A program made the translations under genes and the position numbers. Below the pieces are notes generated by a model. It was not told the origin of the DNA. It saw only the letters and a program-made list of their open reading frames with translations, and did no database searches. Below are positions 37,570 through 46,301 of a stretch of 64,000 bases of DNA, in pieces; position 1 is the stretch's first letter, and the number at the start of each line of letters is the position of its first letter. The stretch spans positions 866,001 to 930,000 of the forward strand of contig NZ_JAGE01000001.1 in NCBI RefSeq assembly GCF_000526495.1. The letters are read 5' to 3'. The stretch comes from Ruminiclostridium josui JCM 17888. Lineage in GTDB: Bacteria > Bacillota > Clostridia > Acetivibrionales > DSM-1351.

Positions 37570-37617
37570 AAAAACTAAACATTCAATAATTATGTTTCCC
37601 TAAAATTGAATGTTTAG
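37570..37617 (-). terminator. Terminator of the lipoprotein gene
   Basis: Perfect 13-bp stem CTAAACATTCAAT / ATTGAATGTTTAG with a 17-bp loop, followed on the minus strand by TTTTTTTATT. It lies between the lipoprotein gene and the glucan synthase gene. Confidence 0.9.
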
Positions 37618-37660
37618 TCATTGTTTAGCCATTTGGTGAAATACATATTCATATTAAAGT

Positions 37661-38299
37661 TTACTTTTTTATATTAAGCATTTTTAAATCTATTGTTTTT
37701 GTAATTGTTTTACCTGAGGAATTATCATAAAAGGCGTATACCAGATTACCTTTATCATCCTCTTCTAATTCCGGAGAATAGCTTTTACTGCTAACGGAAA
37801 TTTCGCCGATATTGTTATAATACCCTATTTTAAAGTCTTTTGTAATATAGTACATTTTATATATATTAAAATTAGATGATGCATATTGACCTATCAGAAA
37901 ATCAAAATTCCCATCCTTATTATAATCCTTTAAGGTTATTCCTATTTGCTTTTTAAAGGTTAGCTCTTCATTAATTGGGTATGATTCAATAACACGATCC
38001 TGTAGTGTATCAATAATGCACAGTTTGAAGTTTCCTGTCCAGTTAGGCCCTGAATCACTTCCCGGAAGATACTGTTCATGATACTCACCTTTGTACATTC
38101 GTAGTGCCAGTATATAGTCAGCTTTTCCCATATCGGTTAACGGGCAGCTGCCTAAGGTTACTTCCGTATTAACCTTAACATCAGGAGTATTTTCACTTTG
38201 ACTGACATCTTGAGTATTAACAGACACTTTCTGTCCATTACAACCGCATAAAATAATTGATAATATTGCAATCATACAAATAAAACATTTAATTTTCAT
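37661..38299 (-). CDS. Secreted lipoprotein with VCBS/FG-GAP-like motif
   Basis: 212 residues from the ATG at 38299; the open frame extends 48 codons further, but that part crosses the terminator at 38415-38447 and lacks a ribosome site. The N-terminus MKIKCFICMIAILSIILCGC is a type II signal peptide with lipobox L-C-G-C. The mature protein is rich in Asn/Asp and has DYNKDGNFDFLIGQY, a calcium-loop-like motif of FG-GAP/VCBS propeller repeats. It may be an envelope-exposed binding protein. Family not otherwise recognised. It is flanked by terminators on both sides, so it is a single transcript. Confidence 0.75.
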   Translation of the reverse strand: MKIKCFICMIAILSIILCGCNGQKVSVNTQDVSQSENTPDVKVNTEVTLGSCPLTDMGKADYILALRMYKGEYHEQYLPGSDSGPNWTGNFKLCIIDTLQDRVIESYPINEELTFKKQIGITLKDYNKDGNFDFLIGQYASSNFNIYKMYYITKDFKIGYYNNIGEISVSSKSYSPELEEDDKGNLVYAFYDNSSGKTITKTIDLKMLNIKK

Positions 38300-38414
38300 T
38301 GAACTAGTTCCTTTAGTAAGTAAGTTTAAGATAAACTTTATTCTAATTTTTGGATTGTTTGTAATACTGTTACATATATTTATCGGCATTCTCGTTTCAA
38401 ACTTTATAAAAAAA

Positions 38415-38447
38415 GAAAACGCGAGCCTCTTTAGGACTCGCATTTTA
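38415..38447 (-). terminator. Terminator of the amidase-fold gene
   Basis: Minus strand AAAATGCGAGTCCT / AGGCTCGCGTTTT with a 4-nt loop and one bulge, followed by CTTTTTTT. It lies 110 bp after the stop at 38557. Confidence 0.85.
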
Positions 38448-38556
38448 ATTTTTACTTGTTAGTAAATACTTTATACTTTGTCTTGAGGGACGACTGCAAT
38501 ACTCAATAGTCCATATAGCCCTCACAAATAAAACAGATTTAATGTAAAATTTACTT

Positions 38557-39117
38557 TTAAGTCAAACTGGTTATGTTAATCAATCTATATTCCTTAACCC
38601 CTTGTCCAATCGGGTATGCACTAGTAAGAGCTACATTTTTTTTGTAATTGTTATCAGCTGTTCTGGAAGTTATTTTTGGTATAGTGCTGTATGCGTTTGG
38701 AGCATATGTACCGGTAATTATTGTAGAATGACGAAATACATCAGTATACTTTATCTGTATAATATCCCCTTTTTGCCAATTTACTTCTGAAGGAGGACAA
38801 GCGTATTTCAATCCATTCCCCTTACCCTTGGGTCCTTTTCCTGTATTTGATACTATAAAATTATAAAATTGCACAACACCAGTCCATGAAGCGGAGCGTC
38901 CCTTATCCCCATCATAATACCAACCGTTATGATTTTCTACAGCACCTCCCGCTAATAAACAGTGGGATATAAAATTAGTACAATCATATGCTCCACTAAT
39001 GTGAGAAAAATCATAGTATGGAGCAAGGCTTGAATTTCCTGAACTTGGTTGATTTTTAGAGCAATTTGTTGTTGCATATGTAACCATTTTATTTCTAGCT
39101 GTGGAGCTTACACTCAT
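38557..39117 (-). CDS. Amidase_6-type NlpC/P60-like domain protein, no signal peptide
   Basis: 186 residues. GAYDCTNFISHCLLAGGA (Cys46) and the later VFRHSTIITG (His near 130) fit the putative amidase family PF12671, related to cysteine peptidases that act on cell-wall peptides. Other hallmarks include NHNGWYYD, SWTGVVQFYNFI and NWQKGDIIQIKY. Unusually it has no signal peptide; the N-terminus MSVSSTARNKMV is hydrophilic and starts directly at the domain. The ATG follows GGGGAATT. It could be a truncated relative of larger secreted proteins or act inside the cell or mother cell. Catalysis is inferred. Confidence 0.75.
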   Translation of the reverse strand: MSVSSTARNKMVTYATTNCSKNQPSSGNSSLAPYYDFSHISGAYDCTNFISHCLLAGGAVENHNGWYYDGDKGRSASWTGVVQFYNFIVSNTGKGPKGKGNGLKYACPPSEVNWQKGDIIQIKYTDVFRHSTIITGTYAPNAYSTIPKITSRTADNNYKKNVALTSAYPIGQGVKEYRLINITSLT

Positions 39118-39226
39118 AATTCCCCATATTTACAACCACATTCTTTATATCAAATACTTCTAACCTTTACTTATTTTTATAGTCACTTTACTACTTCTTG
39201 ACAATACATCATTTTTTAATATATGG

Positions 39227-39269
39227 TATAAAAAAATGCCCCTATGATTTAAAATCATGAGACATTTTA
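39227..39269 (+). promoter_or_regulatory. Extended -10 and palindrome upstream of the DUF6472 gene
   Basis: TGGTATAAA (-10 at 39227-39232) is followed at once by an inverted repeat ATGATTT A AAATCAT (39243-39257) with outer arms AAAATG / CATTTT. On the plus strand the palindrome lies at or near the first bases of the transcript. On the minus strand the same structure is followed by TTTTTTT and could stop antisense pfl transcripts. Confidence 0.4.
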
Positions 39270-39303
39270 TTATAGTACAATTTTTTAGTAGGAGGTTTTT
39301 CTG

Positions 39304-39486
39304 ATGAAAACTAAATCAAACTGCGACTGCTGCATCAATTACCTGTATGATGAAGAATACGGCTCTTATTACTGTCAGGTAAATCTGGATGAAGATGAAA
39401 TGTTAAGATTTATTACAAAATCTTTTAGCAACTGCCCTTACTTTCAATTTAATGACGAATATAAAACCGTAAGAAAGCAAATGTAA
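39304..39486 (+). CDS. Small Cys-rich DUF6472 protein
   Basis: 60 residues. Cysteines at about 7, 9, 10, 24 and 44 in the pattern NCDCCxNYxYDEEY...YYCQVNLDEDE...NCPYF, and the C-terminal DEYKTVRKQM, match the DUF6472 family common in Clostridia. The pattern suggests one metal site. A GTAGGAGG site lies upstream of the ATG. Function unknown. It ends 5 bp from the end of the convergent pflA gene, a hint of long-standing linkage to the pfl locus. Confidence 0.8.
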   Translation: MKTKSNCDCCINYLYDEEYGSYYCQVNLDEDEMLRFITKSFSNCPYFQFNDEYKTVRKQM

Positions 39487-39501
39487 AATTGCTACGGTTT
39501 T
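39463..39501. terminator. Bidirectional hairpin overlapping the ends of two genes
   Basis: AAAACCGTA-(5)-GCAA, an 8-nt loop, then TTGC-TACGGTTTT. The stem includes the last codons and stops of both the DUF6472 gene (ends 39486) and pflA (ends 39492). U-rich tails occur on both sides. As only 5 bp separate the genes, this is the only place for a shared terminator. Confidence 0.55.
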
Positions 39502-40214
39502 CCTGTGGTCAGAATATTTTTAGCTCTGTCCACTTCTTCCTGAGAAGGGGAAGGCACCCCCTCCAGAGGATATTCTACGTTTAGCTTCTCCCATTTAACT
39601 TTCCCCATAGAATGGTATGGAAGAACCTCTATTTTCTCTATATTTTTGAATCCCTTTAAATAATTATATGCTGCCAGCAAATCCTCTTCGTGGTCTGTAT
39701 AACCTGGTACAAGGACATATCTAATCCACACTGGTTTTCCAATTTCACTCAAATAGCTTGTAAAAAGCTTTATGCGTTCATTTTCCACACCAGTCAAGTC
39801 CAAATGCTTCTTTGCATTTGCCTGTTTTAAGTCCAGAAGTACAAGGTCTGTATATTCAAGTGTTTCCTTTACATCTTCAACATTGACGTAGCCTGAAGTA
39901 TCAACAGCAGTATGTATTCCCGCTTCACGACACAATTTAAATAATTCCTTTACAAATTCATGCTGTATTAGCGGCTCTCCTCCGCTAACTGTTATTCCTC
40001 CTTGAGAGGCTTCTATAAAGTTTTTGTACTTCAGTATTTCAGTCATCACTTCCTGTGGTGTGTACAGTTTTGCCCCTTCAGAGCTCCATGCATCCCTATT
40101 ATGGCAGTATTTGCATCGCAGAGGACAGCCTTTGAGAAATACTATAAATCTAATACCTGGACCATCCACAGTCCCAAAGGTTTCAAACGAATGCACTCTT
40201 CCTTTAATTTCCAC
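39492..40214 (-). CDS. pflA: Pyruvate formate-lyase activating enzyme
   Basis: 240 residues, radical SAM. The CxxxCxxC cluster motif is CPLRCKYC (Cys30, 34, 37); GGITVSGGEPLIQ, DTSGYVNVED and LLDLKQAN are typical of glycyl-radical activases. It abstracts a hydrogen from the PflB glycine with 5'-deoxyadenosyl chemistry. The N-terminus RVHSFETFGTVDGPGIRF is the short single-cluster PFL-AE type, without a second ferredoxin domain. GTG start at 40214, eight bases after GGAGG. It is the second gene after pflB. Confidence 0.96.
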   Translation of the reverse strand: MEIKGRVHSFETFGTVDGPGIRFIVFLKGCPLRCKYCHNRDAWSSEGAKLYTPQEVMTEILKYKNFIEASQGGITVSGGEPLIQHEFVKELFKLCREAGIHTAVDTSGYVNVEDVKETLEYTDLVLLDLKQANAKKHLDLTGVENERIKLFTSYLSEIGKPVWIRYVLVPGYTDHEEDLLAAYNYLKGFKNIEKIEVLPYHSMGKVKWEKLNVEYPLEGVPSPSQEEVDRAKNILTTGKP

Positions 40215-40266
40215 CAGAATTACCTCCTTCTAACTTGCACACCCTTATAAAATTAAATCCAGAATA

Positions 40267-40302
40267 GATTCCGGGATTTATATTAGTATATACCCCGAAA
40301 TC
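40267..40302 (-). other. Hairpin in the pflB-pflA intercistronic gap
   Basis: Minus strand GATTTCGGG / CCCGGAATC (one G-U pair) around an 18-bp A+T loop, with no U tract. It lies 15 bp after the pflB stop. It may slow readthrough or protect the pflB transcript so that much more lyase than activase is made; this is inference. Confidence 0.4.
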
Positions 40303-40316
40303 CATCCGGTTGTTAC

Positions 40317-42545
40317 CTATATATTTTCGTGTATAGTTCTGTTTATTACATCCAGTTGCTGTTCCCTTGTCAACTTTATAAAGTTTACCGCATAGCCTGA
40401 TACTCTGATTGTAAGCTGAGGATACTTTTCGGGATGCTCCATTGCATCCATCAACATTTCCCTTTCAAACACATTTATATTAATATGATGTCCACCTGAC
40501 TTGAAGTAGGAGTCTAGGAGGGATAAAAGGTTGTTTATCCTTGCATCTTCCTCTCTTCCAAGTGCTTTTGGAATTATGGAAAATGTATATGATATACCGT
40601 CCTGTGCAAATTGGTAAGGCAGTTTTGAAATAGATTGAAGAACAGCAAGTGCTCCGTTCAAATCTCTTCCGTGCATTGGGTTTGCACCTGGGCCAAAAGG
40701 TTCTCCTGCTTTTCTTCCATCAGGTGTATTACCTGTCTTTTCACCATATACAACATTTGATGTAATAGTAAGTATTGAAAGAGTAGGAACAGAATGTCTA
40801 TAAGTTCTCTGTTTTTCCAACTTTTCCATAAAATTTTTCACTAACATTACTGCTATATTATCTACACGGTCGTCGTTATTTCCAAATTTCGGATAATCAC
40901 CTTCTATATCATAGTCAACTGCAAGTCCATCTTCATTTCTTATTACCTTTACCTTTGCATATTTGATAGCACTCAGCGAATCTGCAACTACGGACAATCC
41001 GGCTATTCCGCAGGCCATAGTTCTTAATATATCTTTGTCGTGCAAAGACATCTGCAGTCTTTCATAAGCGTACTTGTCGTGCATATAGTGTATAATATTC
41101 AGAGTGTTAATGTAAAGTCTTGCAACCCATGTAAGTACTGCGTCAAACCTTTTCATTACATCATCGTAATCAAGATATTCGGTCTCAACAGCCTGCATAA
41201 TAGGCCCTACCTGAACTCCTGTTTTTTCGTCACGTCCTCCGTTAATTGCGTACAATAGGGCTTTAGCCATATTACAACGGGCTCCAAAGAACTGCATCTG
41301 TTTTCCTATTCTCATGGCGGAAACACAGCACGCTATACCATAATCATCTCCCCAATAGTATCTCATTATGTCATCGTTCTCGTATTGGATGGAGCTTGTA
41401 TTAATGGAAACATATGAACAATATTTTTTGAAGCCAACAGGCAAATGTACCGACCACAATACCGTTAAATTAGGCTCAGGTGCATGACCTAAGTTAAACA
41501 ATGTATGGAGCATTCTAAAGGAATTCTTAGTTACCAATGTACGTCCGTCAAGACCCATTCCTCCAATACTCTCTGTTACCCATGTAGGGTCTCCTGAAAA
41601 CAGTTTTTCGTATTCTGGGGTTCTCAGGAATCTTACCAATCTCAGTTTCATTACAAAGTGATCCACAAGCTCCTGAGCCTCTTCCTCAGTAAGTGTACCT
41701 TCCTTCATATCCCTCTCTATATAAATATCAAGAAATGTTGAAACTCTTCCGAGACTCATAGCAGCACCGTTCTGCTCCTTTACTGCTCCCAAGAAACCGA
41801 AATACAGCCATTGGAAGGCTTCCTGTGCGGTTTCAGCAGGCCTTGAAATATCGAAGCCGTACATTTGTGCCATTTGTTTTAAGTACTCAAGAGCTTTTAT
41901 CTGGCTTTTGGTTTCTTCTCTCTCTTGGATAGTCTCACTGTCCATATAATCCATTTCAAGACTTGTAAGCTGCTTCTGTTTATCGTTGATAAGCCTGTCA
42001 ACTCCGTACAGTGCAACCCTTCTGTAATCACCTATTATTCTTCCTCTACCGTATGCATCAGGCAACCCTGTTATGATACCTGCTTTTTTTGCCCTCATCA
42101 TTTCAGGGGTATATACATCGTAAACGCCGTCATTATGAGTTTTTCGATATTCAGTAAATAGCTTAACAACGCTTTCGTCAATTTTTTTGCCGTAGGCCTC
42201 ACCACCCTTTACCACCATTCTGATACCGCCAAATGGCATTATGCCCCTTTTCAAAGGTTCATCAGTTTGCAAACCTACAATTTTCTCCAACTCTTTATCT
42301 ATATATCCAGGTTCATGTGAAGTCATTGTTGATATTATTTTAGTGTCGACATCAAGGACTCCTCCGTTCTTTCTTTCCTCATCCAGTTTATCACTGACTT
42401 TTTTCCAGAGCTTTTTGGTTCTTTCCGTGGGGCCCTTTAAAAATGAATCATCTCCTTCATATGGTGTATAATTATTAATAATAAAATCCCTTACATCTAT
42501 TTCTTCGGACCAGTTGCCAGTTTTGAAATATCTCCAAGCGTCCAT
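40317..42545 (-). CDS. pflB: Formate acetyltransferase (pyruvate formate-lyase)
   Basis: 742 residues from the ATG at 42545, which follows AAAGAGGTG; a GTG at 42554 lies within that site. The active-site Cys-Cys pair is in [10 protein letters not shown] and the glycyl-radical motif RVSGYAVNF places the radical Gly near 717. It cleaves pyruvate and CoA into acetyl-CoA and formate. The radical form is destroyed by oxygen, so the organism is anaerobic or ferments under anoxia. pflA follows directly. A promoter with -35/-10 at 42608-42579 lies just upstream. Confidence 0.98.
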   Translation of the reverse strand: MDAWRYFKTGNWSEEIDVRDFIINNYTPYEGDDSFLKGPTERTKKLWKKVSDKLDEERKNGGVLDVDTKIISTMTSHEPGYIDKELEKIVGLQTDEPLKRGIMPFGGIRMVVKGGEAYGKKIDESVVKLFTEYRKTHNDGVYDVYTPEMMRAKKAGIITGLPDAYGRGRIIGDYRRVALYGVDRLINDKQKQLTSLEMDYMDSETIQEREETKSQIKALEYLKQMAQMYGFDISRPAETAQEAFQWLYFGFLGAVKEQNGAAMSLGRVSTFLDIYIERDMKEGTLTEEEAQELVDHFVMKLRLVRFLRTPEYEKLFSGDPTWVTESIGGMGLDGRTLVTKNSFRMLHTLFNLGHAPEPNLTVLWSVHLPVGFKKYCSYVSINTSSIQYENDDIMRYYWGDDYGIACCVSAMRIGKQMQFFGARCNMAKALLYAINGGRDEKTGVQVGPIMQAVETEYLDYDDVMKRFDAVLTWVARLYINTLNIIHYMHDKYAYERLQMSLHDKDILRTMACGIAGLSVVADSLSAIKYAKVKVIRNEDGLAVDYDIEGDYPKFGNNDDRVDNIAVMLVKNFMEKLEKQRTYRHSVPTLSILTITSNVVYGEKTGNTPDGRKAGEPFGPGANPMHGRDLNGALAVLQSISKLPYQFAQDGISYTFSIIPKALGREEDARINNLLSLLDSYFKSGGHHININVFEREMLMDAMEHPEKYPQLTIRVSGYAVNFIKLTREQQLDVINRTIHENI

Positions 42546-42578
42546 TGTAAACACCTCTTTTTATATTGTGTTAATATA

Positions 42579-42608
42579 TTTATACCCAAAATAAGAAGTG
42601 AAAACCAA
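42579..42608 (-). promoter_or_regulatory. Promoter for pflB-pflA
   Basis: Minus strand TTGGTT (42608-42603), 18-bp spacer, TATAAA (42584-42579), about 34 bp upstream of the pflB start. The spacer contains TTTTGGG next to the -10. Confidence 0.5.
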
Positions 42609-42642
42609 CAAAATTACTGGGAATTTATAACACGCACTCATA

Positions 42643-42676
42643 AAAAAAGCTCCATCCAAAGCGGATGAAGCTTTTA
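42643..42676 (-). terminator. Terminator of the secreted beta-domain gene
   Basis: Minus strand AAAAGCTTCATCC / GGATGGAGCTTTTTTT with a 5-bp loop; strong U tract. It separates the 42766-44238 gene from the pfl promoter. Confidence 0.9.
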
Positions 42677-42765
42677 AAGCTGTTTCAGCGTTATGTATAC
42701 TGTTTTTAATATTTGCTGGATTTCCTATTTTTACTACCACTAGACATATTTTTATATAATTTAGA

Positions 42766-44238
42766 TTAGAATGGATGATACACTGTATATGCAAGATGGA
42801 AAATGGTTTCCTCATCTTTTATATTTGGGTTATCACTCAAATATGCCTGAACACCGCATATATCGAAATAATGGTAGGTAGCAGTTGAAACGTACATAAA
42901 GGCACCATATCCCGACGGTAAGTTTATGTAAATGTTAAATTTGCCTGAAGAATCAGTCACGTTAGTACCTGTTCTGACGGCATAATCCGGTGTGTTATTA
43001 CTATCCCAATGGGGATTGTAATACATCCCTGTAACTCCCACTCCTGCAACTGCATAAGTAACATTTGTAGTTGGGTCTTTTACCGTGGCATACCCGGAAA
43101 TTGTTAATGTTCCTGTACCAGTCCTGAAATGAGTTCCATAACCAGGGTAGTTAACCACATGATTCAAACCTTCTGTTCCGTTTAAATCAGTAATTGTTAT
43201 AGTGTCTGCTCTTAATATTGGAGTTACTGTCAATGTATAATTCTGAATATCAGTATCATTATACTCTTCCATGGTTTTTGCATTGCTGACCCTTATATAA
43301 TATGTTCCTGTGCCAACAGAAAAATTATTTCCGCTTGGGGTTATCCTCTGCATAGCAAAACCTGATGATGAAACATTCCTATAAACCTGAACTGAACATG
43401 TATTAGTAGACGAAGTAGTAGCAGTAATCTGCAATTTATCATATATTCTGCTGCTGGGTACTGTAATAACATACCAATCGTTATCAATAGGTGAACTCAA
43501 ATTTCTTGCGTTAACATATGCTCCGCTCGTTCCGTATGTAAATGCCAGAGCCTGGCTTGCATGCTCGTCGATTTCATAGCTATCACAAGCAGCGCTTACT
43601 GAATAATCTAATTTAAATGCTTCGCTTACACTTCCGCCGCTTGATGAATGAACATATAAATAATATGTAGCTGTTGCATCGCCTGATGTTATATATCCCA
43701 GTGCTTCCGGCAATGTCCCTCCAGTCCCGTTAATCTGCGTAAAATATTCTGAGCCGCACAGAATATATCCTTGCGAATCCAGCAAATATAAATCATAATC
43801 TAAATTAGGATTTGCAGGTGTTGTCAGCTGTGCCTGAAGGTATATTCCCGGTTGCAAATTTAAAGAATATAACCTTGCATCACCAGTAGCAGTTAAATAG
43901 CCACTTACTGTTCCTGCAACTACTGTTGATTGAGCCGTTACTTCTGACTTGGCAGCCGCTACCTTTGCTGTTCCTGTATCATTCTGTAGACGTCCCTTTT
44001 TAACACTTGAAATATCAACTTTCTTATCCAGTTTTTTTGACTTCACTGTATTTTTAGCAGAAATCAAATTAGTAACCTGTACTGCTTCTTGTGTCTTTAT
44101 TTCTTTATTAGGTGCATACTCAACACGCATTTTTAAATCTGTTTTTTCTGCTGCAACTACGTTCATTGGACAAATAAAAGCAAAAGACATTGAAACAACC
44201 ATGAGTAATGACAACAATTTCTTTTTACTAAATTTCAT
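42766..44238 (-). CDS. Secreted protein with PPC-like beta domains
   Basis: 490 residues. The N-terminus is a clear signal peptide (MKFSKKKLLSLLMVVSMSFA, cut near VVAA) followed by a charged spacer. Two pre-peptidase-C-terminal-like beta sandwiches follow: about 108-205 (GYLTATGDARLYSLNL..., DYDLYLLDSQG) and 215-330 (DNDWYVITVP..., TYYIRVSNAKT). The C-terminal part (about 335-490) is another beta-rich domain (TGTLTISGYATV, SGKFNIYINLPSGYGAFMYVSTA). No catalytic motif was seen. It is probably an exported adhesive or inhibitory protein. AAGGAGAG precedes the start. An unusually structured leader precedes the gene. Confidence 0.75.
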   Translation of the reverse strand: MKFSKKKLLSLLMVVSMSFAFICPMNVVAAEKTDLKMRVEYAPNKEIKTQEAVQVTNLISAKNTVKSKKLDKKVDISSVKKGRLQNDTGTAKVAAAKSEVTAQSTVVAGTVSGYLTATGDARLYSLNLQPGIYLQAQLTTPANPNLDYDLYLLDSQGYILCGSEYFTQINGTGGTLPEALGYITSGDATATYYLYVHSSSGGSVSEAFKLDYSVSAACDSYEIDEHASQALAFTYGTSGAYVNARNLSSPIDNDWYVITVPSSRIYDKLQITATTSSTNTCSVQVYRNVSSSGFAMQRITPSGNNFSVGTGTYYIRVSNAKTMEEYNDTDIQNYTLTVTPILRADTITITDLNGTEGLNHVVNYPGYGTHFRTGTGTLTISGYATVKDPTTNVTYAVAGVGVTGMYYNPHWDSNNTPDYAVRTGTNVTDSSGKFNIYINLPSGYGAFMYVSTATYHYFDICGVQAYLSDNPNIKDEETIFHLAYTVYHPF

Positions 44239-44340
44239 ATAAAATCTCTCCTTGTTGTATAGTTAGCCGTCCGACTATTTTGAAGTTATTGCGGAAATCC
44301 TTTTACTTTGCAAATATTATCTCTAAAAGCAGTACGTTTA

Positions 44341-44411
44341 GCTGATTATCAGCAGTACAGTATAGACCTCCTTTCATTATGATTCTTACATCATAATCTG
44401 AACACTGTACT
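44341..44411 (-). promoter_or_regulatory. Structured mRNA leader with STAB-SD-like GAAAGGAGG box
   Basis: Reading the minus strand from the predicted start site near 44410: AGTACAGT (44411-44404), an inner hairpin ATTATGAT / ATCATAAT (44397-44376), then GAAAGGAGG (44375-44367), then ACTGTACT (44361-44354), which pairs with the first segment, then GCTGAT-A-ATCAGC (44353-44341). The GAAAGGAGG is about 128 nt from the coding start, and no ATG, GTG or TTG lies at translating distance. This resembles the STAB-SD stabiliser described for cry3A leaders, placed inside a 5'-terminal stem. No known riboswitch was recognised. Confidence 0.55.
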
Positions 44412-44416
44412 TTCTG

Positions 44417-44445
44417 AGTTTATCAATTACCTAATTAATTGTCAA
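44417..44445 (-). promoter_or_regulatory. Strong promoter of the secreted beta-domain gene
   Basis: Minus strand TTGACA (44445-44440), 17-bp spacer, TAAACT (44422-44417). The perfect -35 and ideal spacing predict a start near 44410, giving a leader of about 170 nt. Confidence 0.75.
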
Positions 44446-44499
44446 TGCGTACCATATTTGCAATATATAAACATCTTACACCATAGCTAGTTTAATTAA

Positions 44500-44552
44500 A
44501 GAAAAGAGGCAGAATCTTTAGGTTATTTAAGCTGACCTAAAAATTCTACCTC
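44500..44552 (-). terminator. Terminator of the lemA-DUF2207 operon
   Basis: Minus strand GAGGTAGAATTTTTAGGT / ACCTAAAGATTCTGCCTC, 18-bp stem with two mismatches and an 11-nt loop, followed by TTTTCTTT. It starts 52 bp after the DUF2207 gene stop. Confidence 0.88.
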
Positions 44553-44604
44553 TATCAATGTTATTTATTGCTAAATTAATAAATGACGGATATGTAATAA
44601 AGAA

Positions 44605-46293
44605 TTATCTCGTTCCTCCGCCAGAACCACCACCGATGGAGCCTCCGCCTCCGCCAAAGGATGCAAAACCGCCTCCTCCGTCACTTCGTCTTTCCAGTTC
44701 ACGCTGTTGTTCGGCTTTTATCATATTACTGTAAAGTAAATGCTGATACGAATAGGCTGTAACCATACTCTGGCTGTAATCTGACAATTCGGAAGACATC
44801 TCTGGATATAACTCTTTCATTTGCTCCGCTACCTGGTCGGCTATGCCAAAAAGCATAGCATAGGACAACAATTCCCTCCAAATCGGTATTTCCTTGACAC
44901 CACGCTCGGCAATCAGTGAAAAATCCTCCAGATACCGTTTTAATCCCATCAGTTCACCCAACTCCTTTTCACCATTAGGTGTCAGGTCTGTTAGTTTAAC
45001 AGTGGTATTCCACCGTTTTAAGCAATTTTTTCGATTCAAATAAGTTTTGCCTGCACTGTCGTGCTTTTGAATATAGGCACGAAGGAGTTTATCATTCTGA
45101 TTAGCAAAACGCCCCAATTCTCTTGCCTGTAATATGGCATCCGAACCAGCCGCACGCTCCAATATCGTATATAGGTATTCATCATATTCATTCATTAGGT
45201 GATGTTTTTGGCCCATAAGTCGCAAGCTAACTGTTTCTTTGGTCTTTCCCATAAAGCTAACTTCCTGGGTTTCCAGAGCTGACAGACAGCCCAGTTGGAT
45301 TAACCGAAGCATCCCTGTAGCAAGAATTGAGCCTTCATTACATATATTGAAAAGCCTTCCTAAAGCATATGTAGCACTTAAGTTGCCTTCGTTGGGAATT
45401 TCCCTAAAATACCCGAATCTTTCGGAGAAGCTTATAAGTTTTTTCACTGCCCTTTTCTTTTTCACACTACTAATCCATACAACCAACACTATGGGAAGTA
45501 CTATAAATATCAGTACTGAAATAATCAAAGCAAATGCTGATACATCTTCATTTTCCGAGCTATCGTAATCACTGCCCTCAAATGCTCTTGCCTTCACTTC
45601 TTCAAAACTTCCTGTTTCCTGCCGTGATGGAGAAATAATCCCTTTATCTATGGCAAACATTACTGTCACATGATTGTCTGAGGATAGTTTGGTATCTGTT
45701 TTGGCAACAATGCTTCCATTCTCAAATTCCACCTTACCTATAAATCCAAACCCCCAAATATCGGCAATTTCATCAGTGATAGGGGTACCGTCCGCAAGGC
45801 GAATTTGAAGCATTACATCAGTAGGGGTAGTATTCATTCCTCTATTTACGAAACGAAAATTTACACCGTCTCTATCGGTATAACTGCCTATTACATTGTC
45901 CAATTTATATTCAATTGTATAGTGGTTTTGACCATATTGGCTGATACCAAAGCAGATTTCATAACCGCTGTCAGTATTATGAATACCACATTTTTGAGCC
46001 TTCTCTTTAAAGCTCCAGTCAATGTCCCAATCCTCAACTGTTTTATAGCTACCATTTTGGTCAGAGACTTTCAACTCGCTGATAGTCAAATAATCGGGTG
46101 CATTCATAGGAATGTATATTTCTGTTCCATCCTCAAAGCTCCCTTCCCAGTTCTGGGTAATGTTCATGGAGCCGTCTTGGTTGATGACAGCTTGAATATT
46201 TATGGTATTCACCTGATTTGCTGCAAAAGAAGGGAGAGCGAAAACAGTCAGCAGGACAAAACATATAATAATGCAGCTTATTTTTTTTCGCAT
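44605..46293 (-). CDS. DUF2207 membrane protein with Gly-rich C-terminus
   Basis: 562 residues from the ATG at 46293. The N-terminal signal peptide (MRKKISCIIICFVLLTVFA) leads to an extracellular DUF2207 beta domain (about 30-225), then one membrane segment near 250-270 (SAFALIISVLIFIVLPIVLVV), then a cytosolic region of about 270 residues with mixed helices and a glycine-rich tail (GGGGSIGGGSGGG). This order is the common partner of LemA in Firmicutes, where the pair is linked to envelope stress or surface functions of unclear mechanism. An ATG at 46305 overlaps the lemA stop; the later ATG has GAGGTG and gives a typical signal peptide, so I prefer it. Confidence 0.85.
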   Translation of the reverse strand: MRKKISCIIICFVLLTVFALPSFAANQVNTINIQAVINQDGSMNITQNWEGSFEDGTEIYIPMNAPDYLTISELKVSDQNGSYKTVEDWDIDWSFKEKAQKCGIHNTDSGYEICFGISQYGQNHYTIEYKLDNVIGSYTDRDGVNFRFVNRGMNTTPTDVMLQIRLADGTPITDEIADIWGFGFIGKVEFENGSIVAKTDTKLSSDNHVTVMFAIDKGIISPSRQETGSFEEVKARAFEGSDYDSSENEDVSAFALIISVLIFIVLPIVLVVWISSVKKKRAVKKLISFSERFGYFREIPNEGNLSATYALGRLFNICNEGSILATGMLRLIQLGCLSALETQEVSFMGKTKETVSLRLMGQKHHLMNEYDEYLYTILERAAGSDAILQARELGRFANQNDKLLRAYIQKHDSAGKTYLNRKNCLKRWNTTVKLTDLTPNGEKELGELMGLKRYLEDFSLIAERGVKEIPIWRELLSYAMLFGIADQVAEQMKELYPEMSSELSDYSQSMVTAYSYQHLLYSNMIKAEQQRELERRSDGGGGFASFGGGGGSIGGGSGGGTR

Positions 46294-46301
46294 TGGGCAC
46301 C

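Noticed and set aside
38300-38443. 48-codon N-terminal extension of the lipoprotein gene
   Set aside because: It crosses an intrinsic terminator of the upstream gene, has no ribosome site, and the internal ATG gives a perfect lipoprotein signal.
38557-39117. Phage lysin or prophage remnant
   Set aside because: No holin, tail or integrase genes nearby; the neighbours have normal chromosomal composition.
44239-44480. Known riboswitch (cyclic-di-GMP, SAM, lysine, cobalamin and others) before the secreted protein gene
   Set aside because: The conserved cores of those classes were not seen; the structure is described instead as a stabiliser-like leader.
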